Below the pieces are notes generated by a model. It was given only the letters and a program-made list of their open reading frames with translations. It did no database searches and was not told the DNA's origin. Position numbers and translations under genes: made by a program. Of a stretch of 64,000 nt of DNA, positions 1 to 11,327 are shown piece by piece. Each line of letters opens with the position of its first letter. The first letter of the stretch is position 1. This DNA comes from Pyrrhosoma nymphula (lineage: Eukaryota; Arthropoda; Insecta; Odonata; Coenagrionidae): contig OY754329.1 in assembly GCA_963573305.1 (NCBI GenBank), positions 78,516,576 to 78,580,575 on the forward strand, in the 5' to 3' direction.

Positions 1-2
1 AA

Positions 3-240
3 ATTAAATTAGATTCTGAAGATGAGCAAATTGAATTCAGTGACAGTACGCCTAATACAAGTGGTAACATCTTTTTACGGGAAAAATGACTTGGCCTGGA
101 ATAGAAAAGAGCCAGAGGAAGTCCTCAGAGCATCTCAAAACATCATCGTCGTACATTTACCAGGGCTGAAAGCAACTGAAATAGCCTTGCAGTGCGATGC
201 TTCCGGCATATTGCACGTAGCAGTCGATCTATCCCATAAC
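3..240 (+). pseudogene. piggyBac transposase N-terminal remnant
   Basis: Two reading frames read on from one another. The first, to about position 85, is acidic and Ser-rich (DSEDEQIEFSDSTPNTSG). The second, after a frameshift near 80-87, gives LAWNRKEPEEV followed by SQNIIVVHLPGLK. A tryptophan-containing stretch followed by an 'NI..HLPG.KG'-type motif is typical of the region just before the transposase core in piggyBac/PGBD proteins. After about position 220 similarity is lost, so only the N-terminal part survives, and the window edge cuts its start. The element is broken and probably inactive. It differs from the larger piggyBac copy at 25.3-28.2 kb, whose matching region is too decayed to compare. 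The identification rests on motif recall, not a search. Confidence 0.5.
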
Positions 241-837
241 CCCACACCTCTATTGCTAATTTGTCTCTACTCTCAAAGTGTGTGTAGTAAACTTAACTCT
301 CTGTCTCTAAGCCTGAACCTCCAATGAAAACACGTACGATTTTACCTCACAAATTTCAGTACCAGCATCTGGTGTCAGAAGAATTAGAATTCATTCGTAT
401 GGAAATAAAACCTGGTTGAGTAGTTAATGCACGAAATAAATATCTTTATAGATTAATCTTCGAAAGGCCACTGTTTTATACATACTATATTGGCTATTTT
501 CATTTAACTCCTTACCATAAAATACAGAGATTCTTTGGCTCGTTAGGCCTGGTCCTAGAATGAAGATGAGGATTCGTAGCGAGTCATCTTAGTTTATTAA
601 TATTTTGAAAGCACCTTCAACATCAAAATAACTTTTAAAATATGGTCAGCATGTGTTCATTGTAAGATGAAAAGTTTTATAATAATTTGCATAGATATAA
701 ATTTTTAGATTAACATATATTTTAGACAAAACAAACTAATAGCTGAAATTAAGAAAGTTATTTGGGTATTCCAACGAGTGCATTACTATCAACGTTAAAA
801 TGGCCATTTTTAACTTTCTCTACACTTAGAATGAGAC
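241..837. other. AT-rich stretch, nothing recognised
   Basis: No open frame of note, no repeat boundary and no splice pair could be supported here. Confidence 0.5.
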
Positions 838-930
838 CTGAAGATGACGAACGACGCTCGTCGAAATGTCAGCAGTAATGGAAGTATGTACCCGGTGGAA
901 TACCCGAATAAAATTTTAAAATTGCATACG
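838..930 (+). repeat. Hammerhead-like core, fold-back family fragment
   Basis: CTGAAGA (838-844) is followed by a 5-bp stem, GACGA/TCGTC, closing a 7-nt loop, and then GAAAT (863-867) and GTC. This matches the hammerhead ribozyme core CUGANGA-stem II-GAAA almost exactly. The following text (a CCCGGTGGAA stretch) resembles the outer arm of the hairpin at 46489-46685, so this is probably half of a related copy. The flanking stems I and III were not found, so activity is not claimed. Confidence 0.42.
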
Positions 931-1789
931 CCGGAAAAGTTTCAGATCTTATTATTTGATGAAATAATTAGTTACTTAAGGGAAGGTGATCGCTGAAATA
1001 ATCCCAAGGCAATAAGCTAACAATCATAGTTTCACGATGAATCATAAGGGCACAATTGCTCAAAATATTAGATGGGATCGGTAAATACAACCGTCAATAA
1101 ACATTGCCTCAATAAAGAACGAGAGATAGGAGAAAGAAATACTTTTTAAGAATTATCCCAAAATGTTCACGACGTGCGCAATCTCACTGACATCTGGAGT
1201 GAGGATCGTGGTGGTCGTAAAAAATGTAACATACTCCCCGGAGTCGTATTAAAACCTTACAGTCGACCCACGTCTTTTAAATAGCGCACGTAGGACCTCA
1301 TAAATTCGGGGACAATTTCGCAAACACTACACAAGCAAAATGAATTCCCCGAAGTAGTTCTCGGGTTATGCCGATCCCAAACCTCCCATTCACCCAGGGC
1401 AGATGTGCTAGGTTTTGCTGCCGACTCTAGAATGATGTATTACACTGCATATGCGTTTCCAGGATATTCACCTTTAGCCAACCCGGGCGAAGTGGCTTTA
1501 TACTCCACTGCTGGTCTATGGAACTAAAATCCAAGCTAGAATAATTTATGAGGTGGCATTTCTATCTTGATTAATGAATGCCCATTAGCAATGCTTTTTG
1601 CATACTTCAGTTCAAAGAGGTGGGACTATCATTTCTGAAAATCAGAAAAAAGGAAGTAATTTCGGGAAAAATCGATTCGCAGTTTTAAGAACCTTGGTTC
1701 CATACCATATAGGAATTCTATCAATAGCGATTAATTCAAAATTATACATGGATTGTCTCATAGAAGAGCGTTCAAGCAATGTACGGTTG
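931..1789. other. AT-rich stretch, nothing recognised
   Basis: Only a short open frame near 1600-1790 without similarity to a known family. No boundaries or repeats supported. Confidence 0.45.
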
Positions 1790-1990
1790 TAAGAGAAAAG
1801 GGAGAGTAATGCAAGGATAGGACATAGAATATTAGTATGAGATTAGTAAGTTTTCTAGGCATAGAAGCAATAACTAAGTTCTTTTCACTGTGCCTACTCC
1901 GAGAGGGAACGGCATGACGGGTAAAATTGTATGTTCGGTTTTTTTCAACACCAATCCCACATGTAATAATGTACTTACGTACTTTCATTA
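1790..1990 (+). mobile_element. LINE 3' end fragment
   Basis: The stretch around 1866-1945 aligns by eye with the 3' part of the LINE copy at 60120-60340: both contain a motif reading as LCLLR(E/K)GTA, preceded by a similar purine-rich run. No reverse transcriptase motifs remain. It is best read as a short, 5'-truncated copy of the same LINE family. Confidence 0.33.
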
Positions 1991-3061
1991 AATTTTATCC
2001 GTGCTCGTTAATTTATTACAGCATTAAAGGTTATTTGCGAGATTAGTTCCTTGCTATCAGTGGTATGGGTAAAGAATGAGTACAACTGATGTAGAATAGC
2101 AAGTCTTAGACGTGAATTCAACTTATTTTCGCGCTTGCACATATCAATAATATCAGGCACTAAAGATATTCTGGCATGAGTTCATTACATAAACTCAAAG
2201 AAAACATTTTCTGAGCTGAACAGTGGTTGGCTCTCAAAACAAGTTCACGCTAAATTTTGGAGAAATTACAGCCATTTCCTTCCTTTAACTCCATGATTTA
2301 GAGTGACCTATAATCCTGGGATTACACGTAAGCTTGAAAACGTTACACTTTGTGAGATGGATTACGAAAATCGAGAGAATAAACAATATCGGAGAGGAAA
2401 TGTGTCACATGAACATCTGATATTCTCCAGAACCATCATCACGTCTCCAACCAAACTCCCTTAGCTTTAACTCACGATACATTTTAATCAAATTAATTGG
2501 CAAGGAGAGAATATTTCTTTTTGTTCAGAGGTTCTTATGCTTATTTGCTTGATTCCCCCCCCCCTTTCACACTGGTTCAGATCATCATTCCCTATTCCTA
2601 ATATAAATTAAAATTATAACTCAATTCTGCAAATGAAAATAATACGTACGTTTCTGAATTGATATTTTATTCCGTGTCATTCAACTTTATTTCACTGAAC
2701 CCCACAGAATAAATTAACACAAATTAAATTATTACCGATTTTACTTAATCTAAAGAGCCTCTAATTTTGCTGATTTTTGGTCCCAATGAAGAGCAAGCAG
2801 GCACTCTTTTTAAAAATTACTTGGATATGAAGTTTATATTTTTTAAATGTGCAGGACAAACAGAAAGCCAACACACAACTTCATTTTATGTAGATATTCC
2901 GTGTTAAAATTACGCACGCTCTACGGAGTCGAAACACTACGTCATCGGGAACACGGCGTGTGAAATCACGGAAAGTTATTTTTTGCAGTAATTCGACTTG
3001 TTTTCATATGAAGTTCAATTTCATTAGATGAAAATAATCGTTTTTTTTAAAGGAAATTAAA
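1991..3061. other. AT-rich stretch with one C homopolymer
   Basis: A run of ten C's lies near 2554-2563. Nothing else could be supported: no coding signal and no repeat edges. Confidence 0.45.
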
Positions 3062-3290
3062 ATACTTTGCTTTTTCTACAAATCTACTTTAATCGTCGAC
3101 TAGTTTCGATACACTGTATCATCTTCAAAGACTAGTGGTACAAAAAACATAGGGACAAAGTTATATACTGAATGGGTTGGGAGGGGGTGGGGAAGGGTAT
3201 GGAAGCGGTTGGTAGGAACTTGTCAAATTAGTAGTCGTTTTTTTTTTCGTTTCGTTTTTTTACGTTGTATTGTTTTTTTACGTTGTAGAA
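3062..3290 (-). repeat. Hammerhead-like motif and T-rich repeats
   Basis: On the minus strand TTGAAGAT, a 5-bp stem GATAC/GTATC with a 3-nt loop, and GAAAC lie in order (3103-3128). This is the hammerhead core layout with C3 changed to T. Just to the right is a G-rich stretch (3175-3200) and a 16-bp unit of T's plus ACGTTGTA repeated twice (about 3251-3290). It probably belongs to the same ribozyme-bearing repeat class as the copies at 838, 46599 and 58669. Confidence 0.38.
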
Positions 3291-4589
3291 GAAAGCGGAC
3301 TAGTATAATTTGACTCTTCCATACCTCAATGTAATAGGTAGAGCAGATATGCGATACTGTACGGTGACGTCAAACAATTGAGATGCCGATTTGAACAACG
3401 CGAATTTTTTCAAATTTATATTAACATTTTTAAGGCTACTATTAATTCCTGTCGATTACGCATATATGTATATTTTCTCTGAAACTCATTGAGTGCATGC
3501 TTTAAAGAGTAAAATGCAAGACAAAGAGTAAATACAAAGGAGCTATCCCATTGACAGCATCGCTTTCAAGCTCAAGTCAAGTGAAATAAAAAGCCAACGA
3601 GACAAAAAAAGGCAGGAAGCTAATTCATACAGTTGAGTGTACCACGAAATCGAGATTTACGAAGAGAAAAATGTTTTAAATTGGGAAGGTATTATTTTCA
3701 GTATTTTAACATTGCTGCATTATTCTACTATTGTGCGCCATATGGCTATACCTATTGATACAGTAAAGGATTAGGATTTCTATTTTTCTAGTATGCATGT
3801 TGTCAGAACTTTAAGAACAAACATCTCGAAGAGAATAGCGAAATAAAGCACCTTTTCAAATGGAGTACCTGGCAGAAGATTATTGTTCGGAGAATATGAT
3901 ATAGTTAAATATAAATGATAATTGGAAAAGTTTTTAATAGGAATAGCATTCAGTTCATCTCGAATACCCAATTATGCCGGATTAAACAAGCCTTTTAAGT
4001 TATAAAAAACTTATACACTAAAAATATAATATGGAATAAGTGGAAATTAATTTCATGATTATGTTAAAACTGGCTAATTGATTGTCAGTAAGGGAGAAAA
4101 TTTCGAGATGACATTTGGCATTCAGCCACCATTTAAAAGCCAGACTTTATAAATAAAAATTTGTGATCGAAGTGTAAATGCTAGATTACCCAATTATCAG
4201 ATAAATACGAGCTTCTTTAAGTTAGAATGTATGATACCAGAGTAAGCATGTGAAAAATTTAAAATACCGCGGCTATTTTGCTTTTATCAATCATAGTGTC
4301 GTACTGGCAAAATGGTTTCAAATGTGTTGGGAAATTTGTCCCTCAATGTTCATTCTAGCTTGTTGGATTATATATTTGAGTTTGTAAGAAAAATTTGTAT
4401 AATGTACACTACTCGAATATGAGGAATAAATTCGCTCTCGATTCAACCCGGGGAAGGAAATTCTATCTGGTTGAGAACCCGCGCTCTAGAGAGAATTTTT
4501 TCACACCTTCAGACTGGAACTTTCTCCTCTGCATCTTTAATATTTTGCAATAAAATAAACGGCCGTAATTTCACGGTAAAGGGAAAAAG
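3291..4589. other. AT-rich stretch, nothing recognised
   Basis: Short open frames only, none with family motifs. No repeats or splice-bounded exons were seen. Confidence 0.45.
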
Positions 4590-4950
4590 ATCAGGTTATT
4601 ATCGGGAGGATAGTAAAGTTCCTTCCCTCCAGGGCAGACGGGCGAGATCGAGATGAGGATGGTTAGTGTGTAGGGGTTCAAGAGAAAAAGGGAAGTAGGT
4701 GAAAAATAATGGGAAATAAAGGAGGGAGAGAATGGAGCCTTGTGGTGTTCGCGGGCGCGTAAAGTCCACGAAGGGCGGGAAAAATGGCGCGGAGAACGCC
4801 GGGAAACGCGGAAGGTTTGGGGAGCGTCCCTGGCGGCAGACGGGTGAAATGTGGCGTCGACTTTGCAAACGCATCCGACCGCGGTTCCCCCTGGTGACGG
4901 AAGAGCTTAAAAAAAACGCCCGCCCAAGAAACACGGCCCACACGCTCTGA
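4590..4950. other. GC- and CpG-rich island
   Basis: About 360 bp are clearly richer in G+C and in CpG than the surrounding DNA, with overlapping open frames on both strands, as expected from low stop-codon density. The right part has a short stretch (GTGACGGAAGA) that recurs in the island at 32.5-33.0 kb. It could be a promoter or a repeat. No transcript start, splice site or protein family was identified. Confidence 0.35.
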
Positions 4951-5747
4951 TTAATATCGGAACTTCTTTTGTTTGAAATGAAAAAAAAGAAAGAAAGATG
5001 AGCATAAATTACCTCACAGTGACACCTCTTGTGCTTGCGAATGGGTCAATCTGTCGAGTAAGAAGATAACCCGTTTATTATCGCATCCTTGCGGGAAGTG
5101 TATCATATATTTCACCTCCAAACTCACAAAAAATCACATTAGATCTTTTTGTGGGAGATGGAGAGGAATGGATGAAATGTGGTGCGATGGGGGATACACT
5201 CTTCACTAACTCTTTCACGGATTATATTTTTCTTCTCTGCATATTTCATTCCAAAACTGCAGTATTTCATGCAAATATTCCCTCCCCCTTACACGCTACA
5301 TGAACGTTTTCAGCTTCGCTTGGCATCTTATGTTCTGTTTTTGTGCACCGAGGATGCACTTTAAATCTGCCAAGTCTAGTATCGCTAAAGTTTTCATGGG
5401 AAAACCAGTGTAATTTTTCACAAAGATTAGATTAATGAAATGTTTTTATCGGAAAATGAACTAAATGAATGAGTACTCCTTCAGTGCCGTGACACAACCC
5501 AAATACGTCCTTCTGCTCGAGTGAAAACATGTGCAACAAGAAACGAGTTTTCTTGGAGTAATTTGATTCAGACCTTATCACTTTCATGTTAATTTCTCGG
5601 CGTATTTTCTTAAATCGGCGAAGGAAGTACGGCACATGCAACCAAATCACTGCTGACTTTTCCGGATTCAAGTTGTAGACACATTAGCATTAAGTTAATC
5701 TCAAAAAATTGTAACTTAACACCCTGAAAATAGTTTAAAACCTTACC
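4951..5747. other. AT-rich stretch, nothing recognised
   Basis: Purine run at 4980-5000, otherwise unremarkable. No gene or element supported. Confidence 0.4.
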
Positions 5748-5900
5748 GACCCTGGTGTCAACGGAGTAAAGTCCTCCCCTGTTGATCTAGGGGACGCGGG
5801 ATCGATTCCAGCTTGATAAGTTTTTCTGATATCAAGGCATAGGTGTCTCTGCCAAGTTCTGCTAACTTGGCCAGTGGAAAACCTTATGACAAGCCAAGAG
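5748..5900 (+). mobile_element. tRNA-derived SINE head
   Basis: The segment contains a B-box-like GGGATCGATTCC (5798-5809). It is preceded by an anticodon-arm-like hairpin CCCCT/AGGGG (5776-5780 with 5789-5793) enclosing an 8-nt loop, and by an A-box-like stretch near 5751-5773. The spacing is that of a degenerate tRNA. The flanks do not form an acceptor stem, so a SINE head is more likely than a functional tRNA gene. The 3' end and target duplications were not located. Confidence 0.42.
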
Positions 5901-6451
5901 TGGCTTATTGGGGATCATAGAGGCATACGTACCCTCAAAATCGTCCGTATAAAAATTGGATTCCAAAACTTTTACAGATTTCTACGCTACCAACGTGATA
6001 ATTCTTTCGTATTGAAGGGTAAATTTAACTATTATGGTAACAAAATTAACACTGGAGTTCAAAGTGACTACATACAGAAAAAAATAAACGTTAGTCATAC
6101 TGAATGGAATGATCCAAAACCTAAATTCATAAGTTAGAATTTCAGCTAAGAACAGTAAGAACGTGTGCTGAATAAACATTTTAATGCTTGAATACACTAT
6201 TCGAAGACTTCACGTATTTTGGGTTTTAGATAATAACGGCCAACATTTTAGCATACCTAATCCTAACGAAGATTGATAAGTCAACTCTCGAAATTGCTGT
6301 TGGTCATAAATAATCTGGCCCGGTACAAAGCCTGTGAATACATATCATATTCATATTTTATCTATTCGATACCGATCATATTTAATATTCACCAGGAATG
6401 CCTAAAACCATTCACTAGCAGGCTTTAAGCTTTCAAATATCCTGAAGGCCT
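5901..6451. other. AT-rich stretch, nothing recognised
   Basis: One open frame of 87 codons (to 6137) has no recognisable family. No element boundaries. Confidence 0.4.
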
Positions 6452-6489
6452 TTTGGTGAAAAAATGACCAAAGTCATTTTTTCACCAAA
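6452..6489. repeat. Perfect 17-bp inverted repeat, 4-nt loop
   Basis: Positions 6452-6468 and 6473-6489 are exact reverse complements with CAAA between them. It abuts the tandem array that begins at 6490. Confidence 0.85.
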
Positions 6490-6560
6490 CATTTAGCTTG
6501 CAGATATTTAGCTTGCAGACATTTAGCTTGCAGACATTTAGCAGACATTTAGCTTGCAGA
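6490..6560 (+). repeat. 15-bp tandem repeat, about five units
   Basis: Four full units of (C/T)ATTTAGCTTGCAGA (6490-6504, 6505-6519, 6520-6534, 6546-6560) and one 11-bp unit (6535-6545) that lacks GCTT. Units are otherwise nearly identical, so the expansion is recent. Confidence 0.88.
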
Positions 6561-9134
6561 TAAATATTTTAAAACTATAGATCTTCTGAGGAAACAGCCC
6601 CTTTAGCACCGGAATCAATCACGTCATTGGTGTAAACATGAGAAGAGCACAACCCTAATTATAGTGAGCATTCAGTAAATCACTATCAAATATGGAAAGA
6701 GCAAGCCTGAAATCCGATCCGCTATATAGTAAACGGTACGGAATACCCAAATATTTGGAGCTCTGTGCCTCCCAGTGCTGTTGCTGACTCTCAAAGGCAA
6801 TCTCCAAGCCCGAGTGAGACCAACAGTCCAATGCAACACCTTACATTCTTCCATACTCTTCAGGCTGTTTCTCGCGTAACTGGATTCTTATATTTCTTTG
6901 AGAACCAGCAAAGACGAATAAGCTTAGAAATATTAAAAAGAGACTTTAACGAATCTCATGCTTGATTCATACTCCAATCTATTGCTCACTTACGGCTCAG
7001 CAGTTAGGCTTATCTAATGACTCTTTGCTAGTAATGATCTTTGAGAAATTCGGATCTTTTAGGAAAAAAGTATATTTATATTGACGCGGAAGTTTGTACC
7101 GGAAAAGATACTAAGTATACACTTTAATGTTTTGGTTCCACGTGCACTCGTAAAAAACTATTGGTAAAGGGCACCTAGGAACTGACTTTTCTTAAACGGC
7201 CAGTATTCAACCGCCACACTTTATAACCTCAAAAATTCGTCAACAGCCAAATCGTAACTTGCTATTTCATAAACGCACATTATAATTACAGCCACTTCGT
7301 TATAGGAAGCTAGGCCGAGAGCTATATATTGAATGTGAAAGGGTATGAGACTTAAAGAATTAAAATTAAACATAGTTTCTCATGAGGCGTACTTGAGATA
7401 GGAATGTCGATGCATAAAAGAGTCTTAAGTGATTCGTCAAAAAAAATGAAACTAATACACGCCGAATACATTGACTTCAGTAGGCTTGAAGGGTGGCTAA
7501 GTAGATGGAAAGGAATTGTTTATGAAATTAAAATAAAAAATAGATTTAAATTCCAATCGTATAAAGGGCCTCTGGTGTAAGTGGTACATTAACTAACCAT
7601 TTTAAACTATACCAAGAATGTTCTCATACTCTTCTACATTCAATTTCGTAACAATTAGGCAAATATCCTGGTGGAAACGCCATATTGAAACTAAAAGCAG
7701 AATGAAATGTAAAAGTAAGTAGTAAAAATCATTAAAAATATATGAAATTTTGATATTTTCACATTCTTAGGTAATATCTTAATATATCTTCTGGTAACTC
7801 AATCTTTTCTCTATTTCCTCGAATAAAGTAAAAGGTATTTAATGTTTATTTCCGTTTCGTACATTTTATTTTATAGCTGTGACGTTTTCTTACTAGCTAA
7901 GTAGGTTACGAATAGTCCGGTTGCAAATTGTCGCGGACACGAAATGACGCATACACAAAATGTCGCGGTCACGTTCCCTTCATTTACAAAAGGTTGGTTA
8001 AGAGATGTCGTTTTTGAGTTGGTTGCTTATGAACAAATGTAACACCCATATTTCTTCTTGACTACACTTATTAGAATTCTTTTCGACGTCCATGCGTGGA
8101 TGAGTGACATTTCATATCAATGTCATTTTAAAATGTGTACGTCCAGTAAACGAAAAAAAATTAATTATAAATTTAATAAACGTATTCCTTGAATTGCCGC
8201 GTCATAGCTATTTACGAAGACATACTGTGTTGCAATAACCTGAGAAGGAGAGTTTTTAATAGTTTGGGTGCGTAAACATTGATTATTTTTGTCTAAATTA
8301 ACCGACCTCATTAGTGAAAGAGCTTTGGTACTAATTCTAAAAAGGCCGTTGGAAGGGTCTTTAAATAATGCTCCATGTTGGTACTCGTATTAGGCGCAAA
8401 AGGTAAGGAATAAATGTAAGTAGGGAGAAATATAACGAGTTTCCTATCGGTGATTAAAACTTCGTCATGGGGGAGAATTAAAAAGGTCCCTGGTCTATAT
8501 TCATAAAAATCAGCGGGAAGATAATTATTAGCCCAGCGTGCCGCGCAGAGTGTTATCTAGGTATCCACAGGGTACAGAAGAGAATTATGATAGGAGCGGT
8601 ACCTGTTTCTAATGCTCCTAAAAAGGATTCACATGAGACTGAATAATATCCTGGGCATTTCTGTGTCGTATAAATCATTAGAAGAATGCCTTCATGAGTA
8701 GGCTATTACTATTGTTAGAGGTATTACGGTATAAGGTTTGAACTATAGCCCTGGTTCAAAACAGCTGAAGGAAAGCTTGCACACCATAAGTTTACCATCG
8801 CGATATAACTCCACAAGCCGTCACTAAGGGGGTTATCCATGGGTTGTTTAATACTTTTTCCAGCATATTACCCTTCATCATCTATTAAATTTTTTTAATG
8901 TCCTAGGTCCTATTTTTTATTAATAATGGCAGTTATGATATGGTTACTTCTATTTCTGCCTTAGGTGTATTTTAATAAATGAGATCGATCTGATGTCTAG
9001 TGAATTGAATTTTTCTTATTGTTTGTCATATTATGGAACCAGAATAAAAGAAAACATTTTCATGCGAATTCCATAATCCTAAATACGAAGGAAAATCATT
9101 TTGCCGAAACACAACGCCGTTTAAAAAAATAATA
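6561..9134. other. Long AT-rich stretch, no gene recognised
   Basis: About 2.6 kb with only short open frames. A minus-strand frame at 6672-6854 has a composition unlike its surroundings but no motif I can name. No repeats with clear edges. Confidence 0.4.
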
Positions 9135-9167
9135 TTTAGCAAGATACATATTATGTATCTTGCTAAA
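9135..9167. repeat. Perfect 16-bp palindrome, 1-nt centre
   Basis: TTTAGCAAGATACATA (9135-9150) is mirrored exactly at 9152-9167 around a single T. No larger element was found around it. Confidence 0.85.
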
Positions 9168-9407
9168 AATGTCAAATCACTACGCCAATGAAATACCGGT
9201 GGTTTACGTCACGGAACGGTTATCACTGCCAATAATTAGACGTAGTTTCACGAGGAGATCGGCCGGTTAACCAAATTACCCGTAAACAATCGTTTCCATT
9301 TCTTCATGGAAGTCTATGAACCAATAATTCTGACTTAATTCTTCCAGTTGAAATACACGTAAATAAGAGAGGGGATGTGAATGTGCAAATGCGTCAGACA
9401 ATTGAGA

Positions 9408-9412
9408 CGCCA
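9408..9412. repeat. Left 5-bp target-site duplication (CGCCA)
   Basis: CGCCA lies directly outside the left heptamer of the Transib-like element and is repeated at 10514-10518. Confidence 0.65.
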
Positions 9413-10513
9413 CACAGTGGGGCCAAACCCCACTTTAGGCGGACAAAAGTCCAAAAATGAAAGTTTGAATTAGGGTTTCTGATATAGTAGGTTGGGTAAC
9501 CTGATTTTTGAACTACGTAACGGTTCATTTCATAGGTTGGTAAGTATCCACCTGCGCGTAGAAATGAGTGTCAAAGTGAGAGAATAGCGGAGCACTGGTC
9601 CCACGGACGCAGACGCCGAATTGGACGGTCGATTTGAAACTATTAGTACAGCACACTGGTGTCCTCGATTTCATTTTTTTAACTTTCAATCGATTGAAAT
9701 AAGCAAGTAGAGTGTGAATATGATTTAAAAATTTATTTTTTAAAGAAAATACGCGTGGAGTAATTAATTATCACGAATGAAAATTTATTGATTTTTCAAA
9801 ATGAAGTTTTAATTATTTAGAGAAAAGTTATATAATCGGACGAAATCGTATCGTAATTTTGAGATATATTATTCATTTAAGTATGAGCTAGATATTGTAA
9901 AAGAAATCAACTGTCATTGAGTTGCAAAAGGACTGTTATGATATAAAAGTTATTATGCACGGATAGGAAATTCATCCGACCGCTATGGTCGCATGGCAAC
10001 GGGTAAACTATAATATAAACAATTTCAATCATGGAAAGCAAATGCAAGTACCGATAATAATATCTGTTTATGAAGTTATTACTAGTTTGTAATAAGTCAA
10101 ATTTGGATGCAATATGTATTATGTCCACTCTTAGGTACAAGTGGTGATGTTTGTTGTTTGAAACTTCGTTGCAAATCGTATCATTTTTTTCTATGAAACA
10201 TGAAAATATTTTGTAAAGGTGAACACAAAAATGATTTTGTAAATTTTATAGCAGATTCATTTTCGACGACCATCGCAATTGACGTGAACATTTTTAATTT
10301 GATTCGTTCAGATTATTCTACTGAAAAATAATTTCACTGTCAAAAATTGTAAAAATAATATTTGAAAAAAAAATCATTAAATACAATAAATATTGCAAAT
10401 TTGAAATCAGCTTTAATTAAAGCAATCTCAAAAACATACACATGCCTATTTTGGAGTTGATTGTAAATTTTTTGGACTTTTGTCCGTCTAAAGTGGGGTT
10501 TGGCCCCATTGTG
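9413..10513. mobile_element. Transib-like DNA element with RSS-like ends
   Basis: A 1101-bp element is bounded by long terminal inverted repeats of about 45 bp. The left end is heptamer CACAGTG (9413-9419), a 23-bp spacer (9420-9442) and nonamer ACAAAAGTC (9443-9451). The right end, read inward on the minus strand, is CACAATG (10507-10513), a 23-bp spacer (10484-10506) and the same nonamer (10475-10483). The spacers differ at one base. It is flanked by CGCCA duplications. Transib transposons, the relatives of RAG1, have CAC-starting termini and 5-bp GC-rich target duplications, so this class fits best. hAT was considered because of the CAGTG string, but no 8-bp duplication is present. The interior is AT-rich with no transposase, so the copy is non-autonomous. 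Ends and duplication are seen; the family is inferred. Confidence 0.68.
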
Positions 10514-10518
10514 CGCCA
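10514..10518. repeat. Right 5-bp target-site duplication (CGCCA)
   Basis: Directly follows the right heptamer and matches 9408-9412. Confidence 0.65.
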
Positions 10519-10568
10519 TTTTGAACCAAATTAATTTTTTTAATTCCATGCACTTTTCAAATGTACCT

Positions 10569-10741
10569 TGTAACGTATGATATGAATTGTGTTGTTGATG
10601 CTGGGTTGCTGGGGAGTTGTTGATAAAAGGAAAAGGGGGATTGTTGGGGAGAATTGGATTTGGAGAGGATGCTGGATGCATCAAGGAGCATAATGGAAAG
10701 AATAAAGAGTTTTCTAACGAAAATAAACGTCTGACGTTACA
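10569..10741 (+). repeat. TRIM left LTR (173 bp)
   Basis: Starts TG and ends CA, and is nearly identical to 11328-11505. It carries the inverted terminal words TGTAACGT and ACGTTACA. Confidence 0.8.
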
Positions 10742-10798
10742 GACGGAGGTGAGAACCCACTTTTCTGGCGACGAGGATGGGATATTTGTCACGGGTTT

Positions 10799-11023
10799 AA
10801 AAAAAAATAGCCCGTGGAACGTGGAAAAACGCAGCGGCCGGAATGAACGCGTGAATCGGAATCGGAGGGCATCGGAAAAAAAAGCCCGTGGAACGTGAAA
10901 AAACGCAGCGGCCGGATTGAACGCGTGAATCGGAATCGGAAAAAAAAAGCCCGAGGAACGTGAAAAAACGCAGCGGCCGGATTGAACGTGTGAATCGGAA
11001 TCGGAGGGCATCGGAATCGGAAT
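10799..11023 (+). repeat. Three-unit minisatellite inside the TRIM
   Basis: Three units of about 64-75 bp each start with an A-run followed by GCCCG(T/A)GGAACGTG, run through CGCAGCGGCCGGA, and end in GAATCGGAATCGG. The first and third carry an extra GAGGGCATCGG. They give long but artefactual open frames on both strands. The GC-rich units differ sharply from the AT-rich flanks. Confidence 0.85.
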
Positions 11024-11260
11024 TTGGGAACGGATTAATTGGATCTACAGTTGCTGGTTCGAGGAAGCTGACTGGAGGCGGTATATGCTTCAAGGAAGGA
11101 CGCAACATTGAGTGACGAAGTTGGAGCTGCGAGCGAAGACGTCTTGGTTTCTTCCTGCCGGCGGTTGGAAGTTGAGTTGCGAAAGAATTGGACGGGCTGC
11201 AGTTGATCTTGTTGGTGTGGCGCCATTTGGCAAAGGGGTACTAAAACGGGATCTCAGTAA

Positions 11261-11306
11261 AATTTTGTCCAGTGATGTAAGTATTTAAACATCCCTGGAC
11301 AAAATT
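11261..11306. repeat. 12-bp inverted repeat near TRIM 3' end
   Basis: AATTTTGTCCAG (11261-11272) is mirrored by CTGGACAAAATT (11295-11306), just before the polypurine stretch and right LTR. It may be a structural element of the TRIM RNA. Confidence 0.7.
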
Positions 11307-11327
11307 CTTTAAACGGTGGAGGAAGAC

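Noticed and set aside
6490..6560. Short regular repeats resembling a CRISPR array
   Set aside because: The units are contiguous with no spacers and the context is eukaryotic.
9413..10513. hAT assignment of the 1.1-kb inverted-repeat element
   Set aside because: No 8-bp duplication fits at either possible boundary, whereas a 5-bp CGCCA duplication fits exactly.
10340..11108. 223- and 103-codon minus frames with repeated FTRS.RPLRF peptides
   Set aside because: The peptide repeats come from the minisatellite inside the TRIM, and the frames run across element boundaries.
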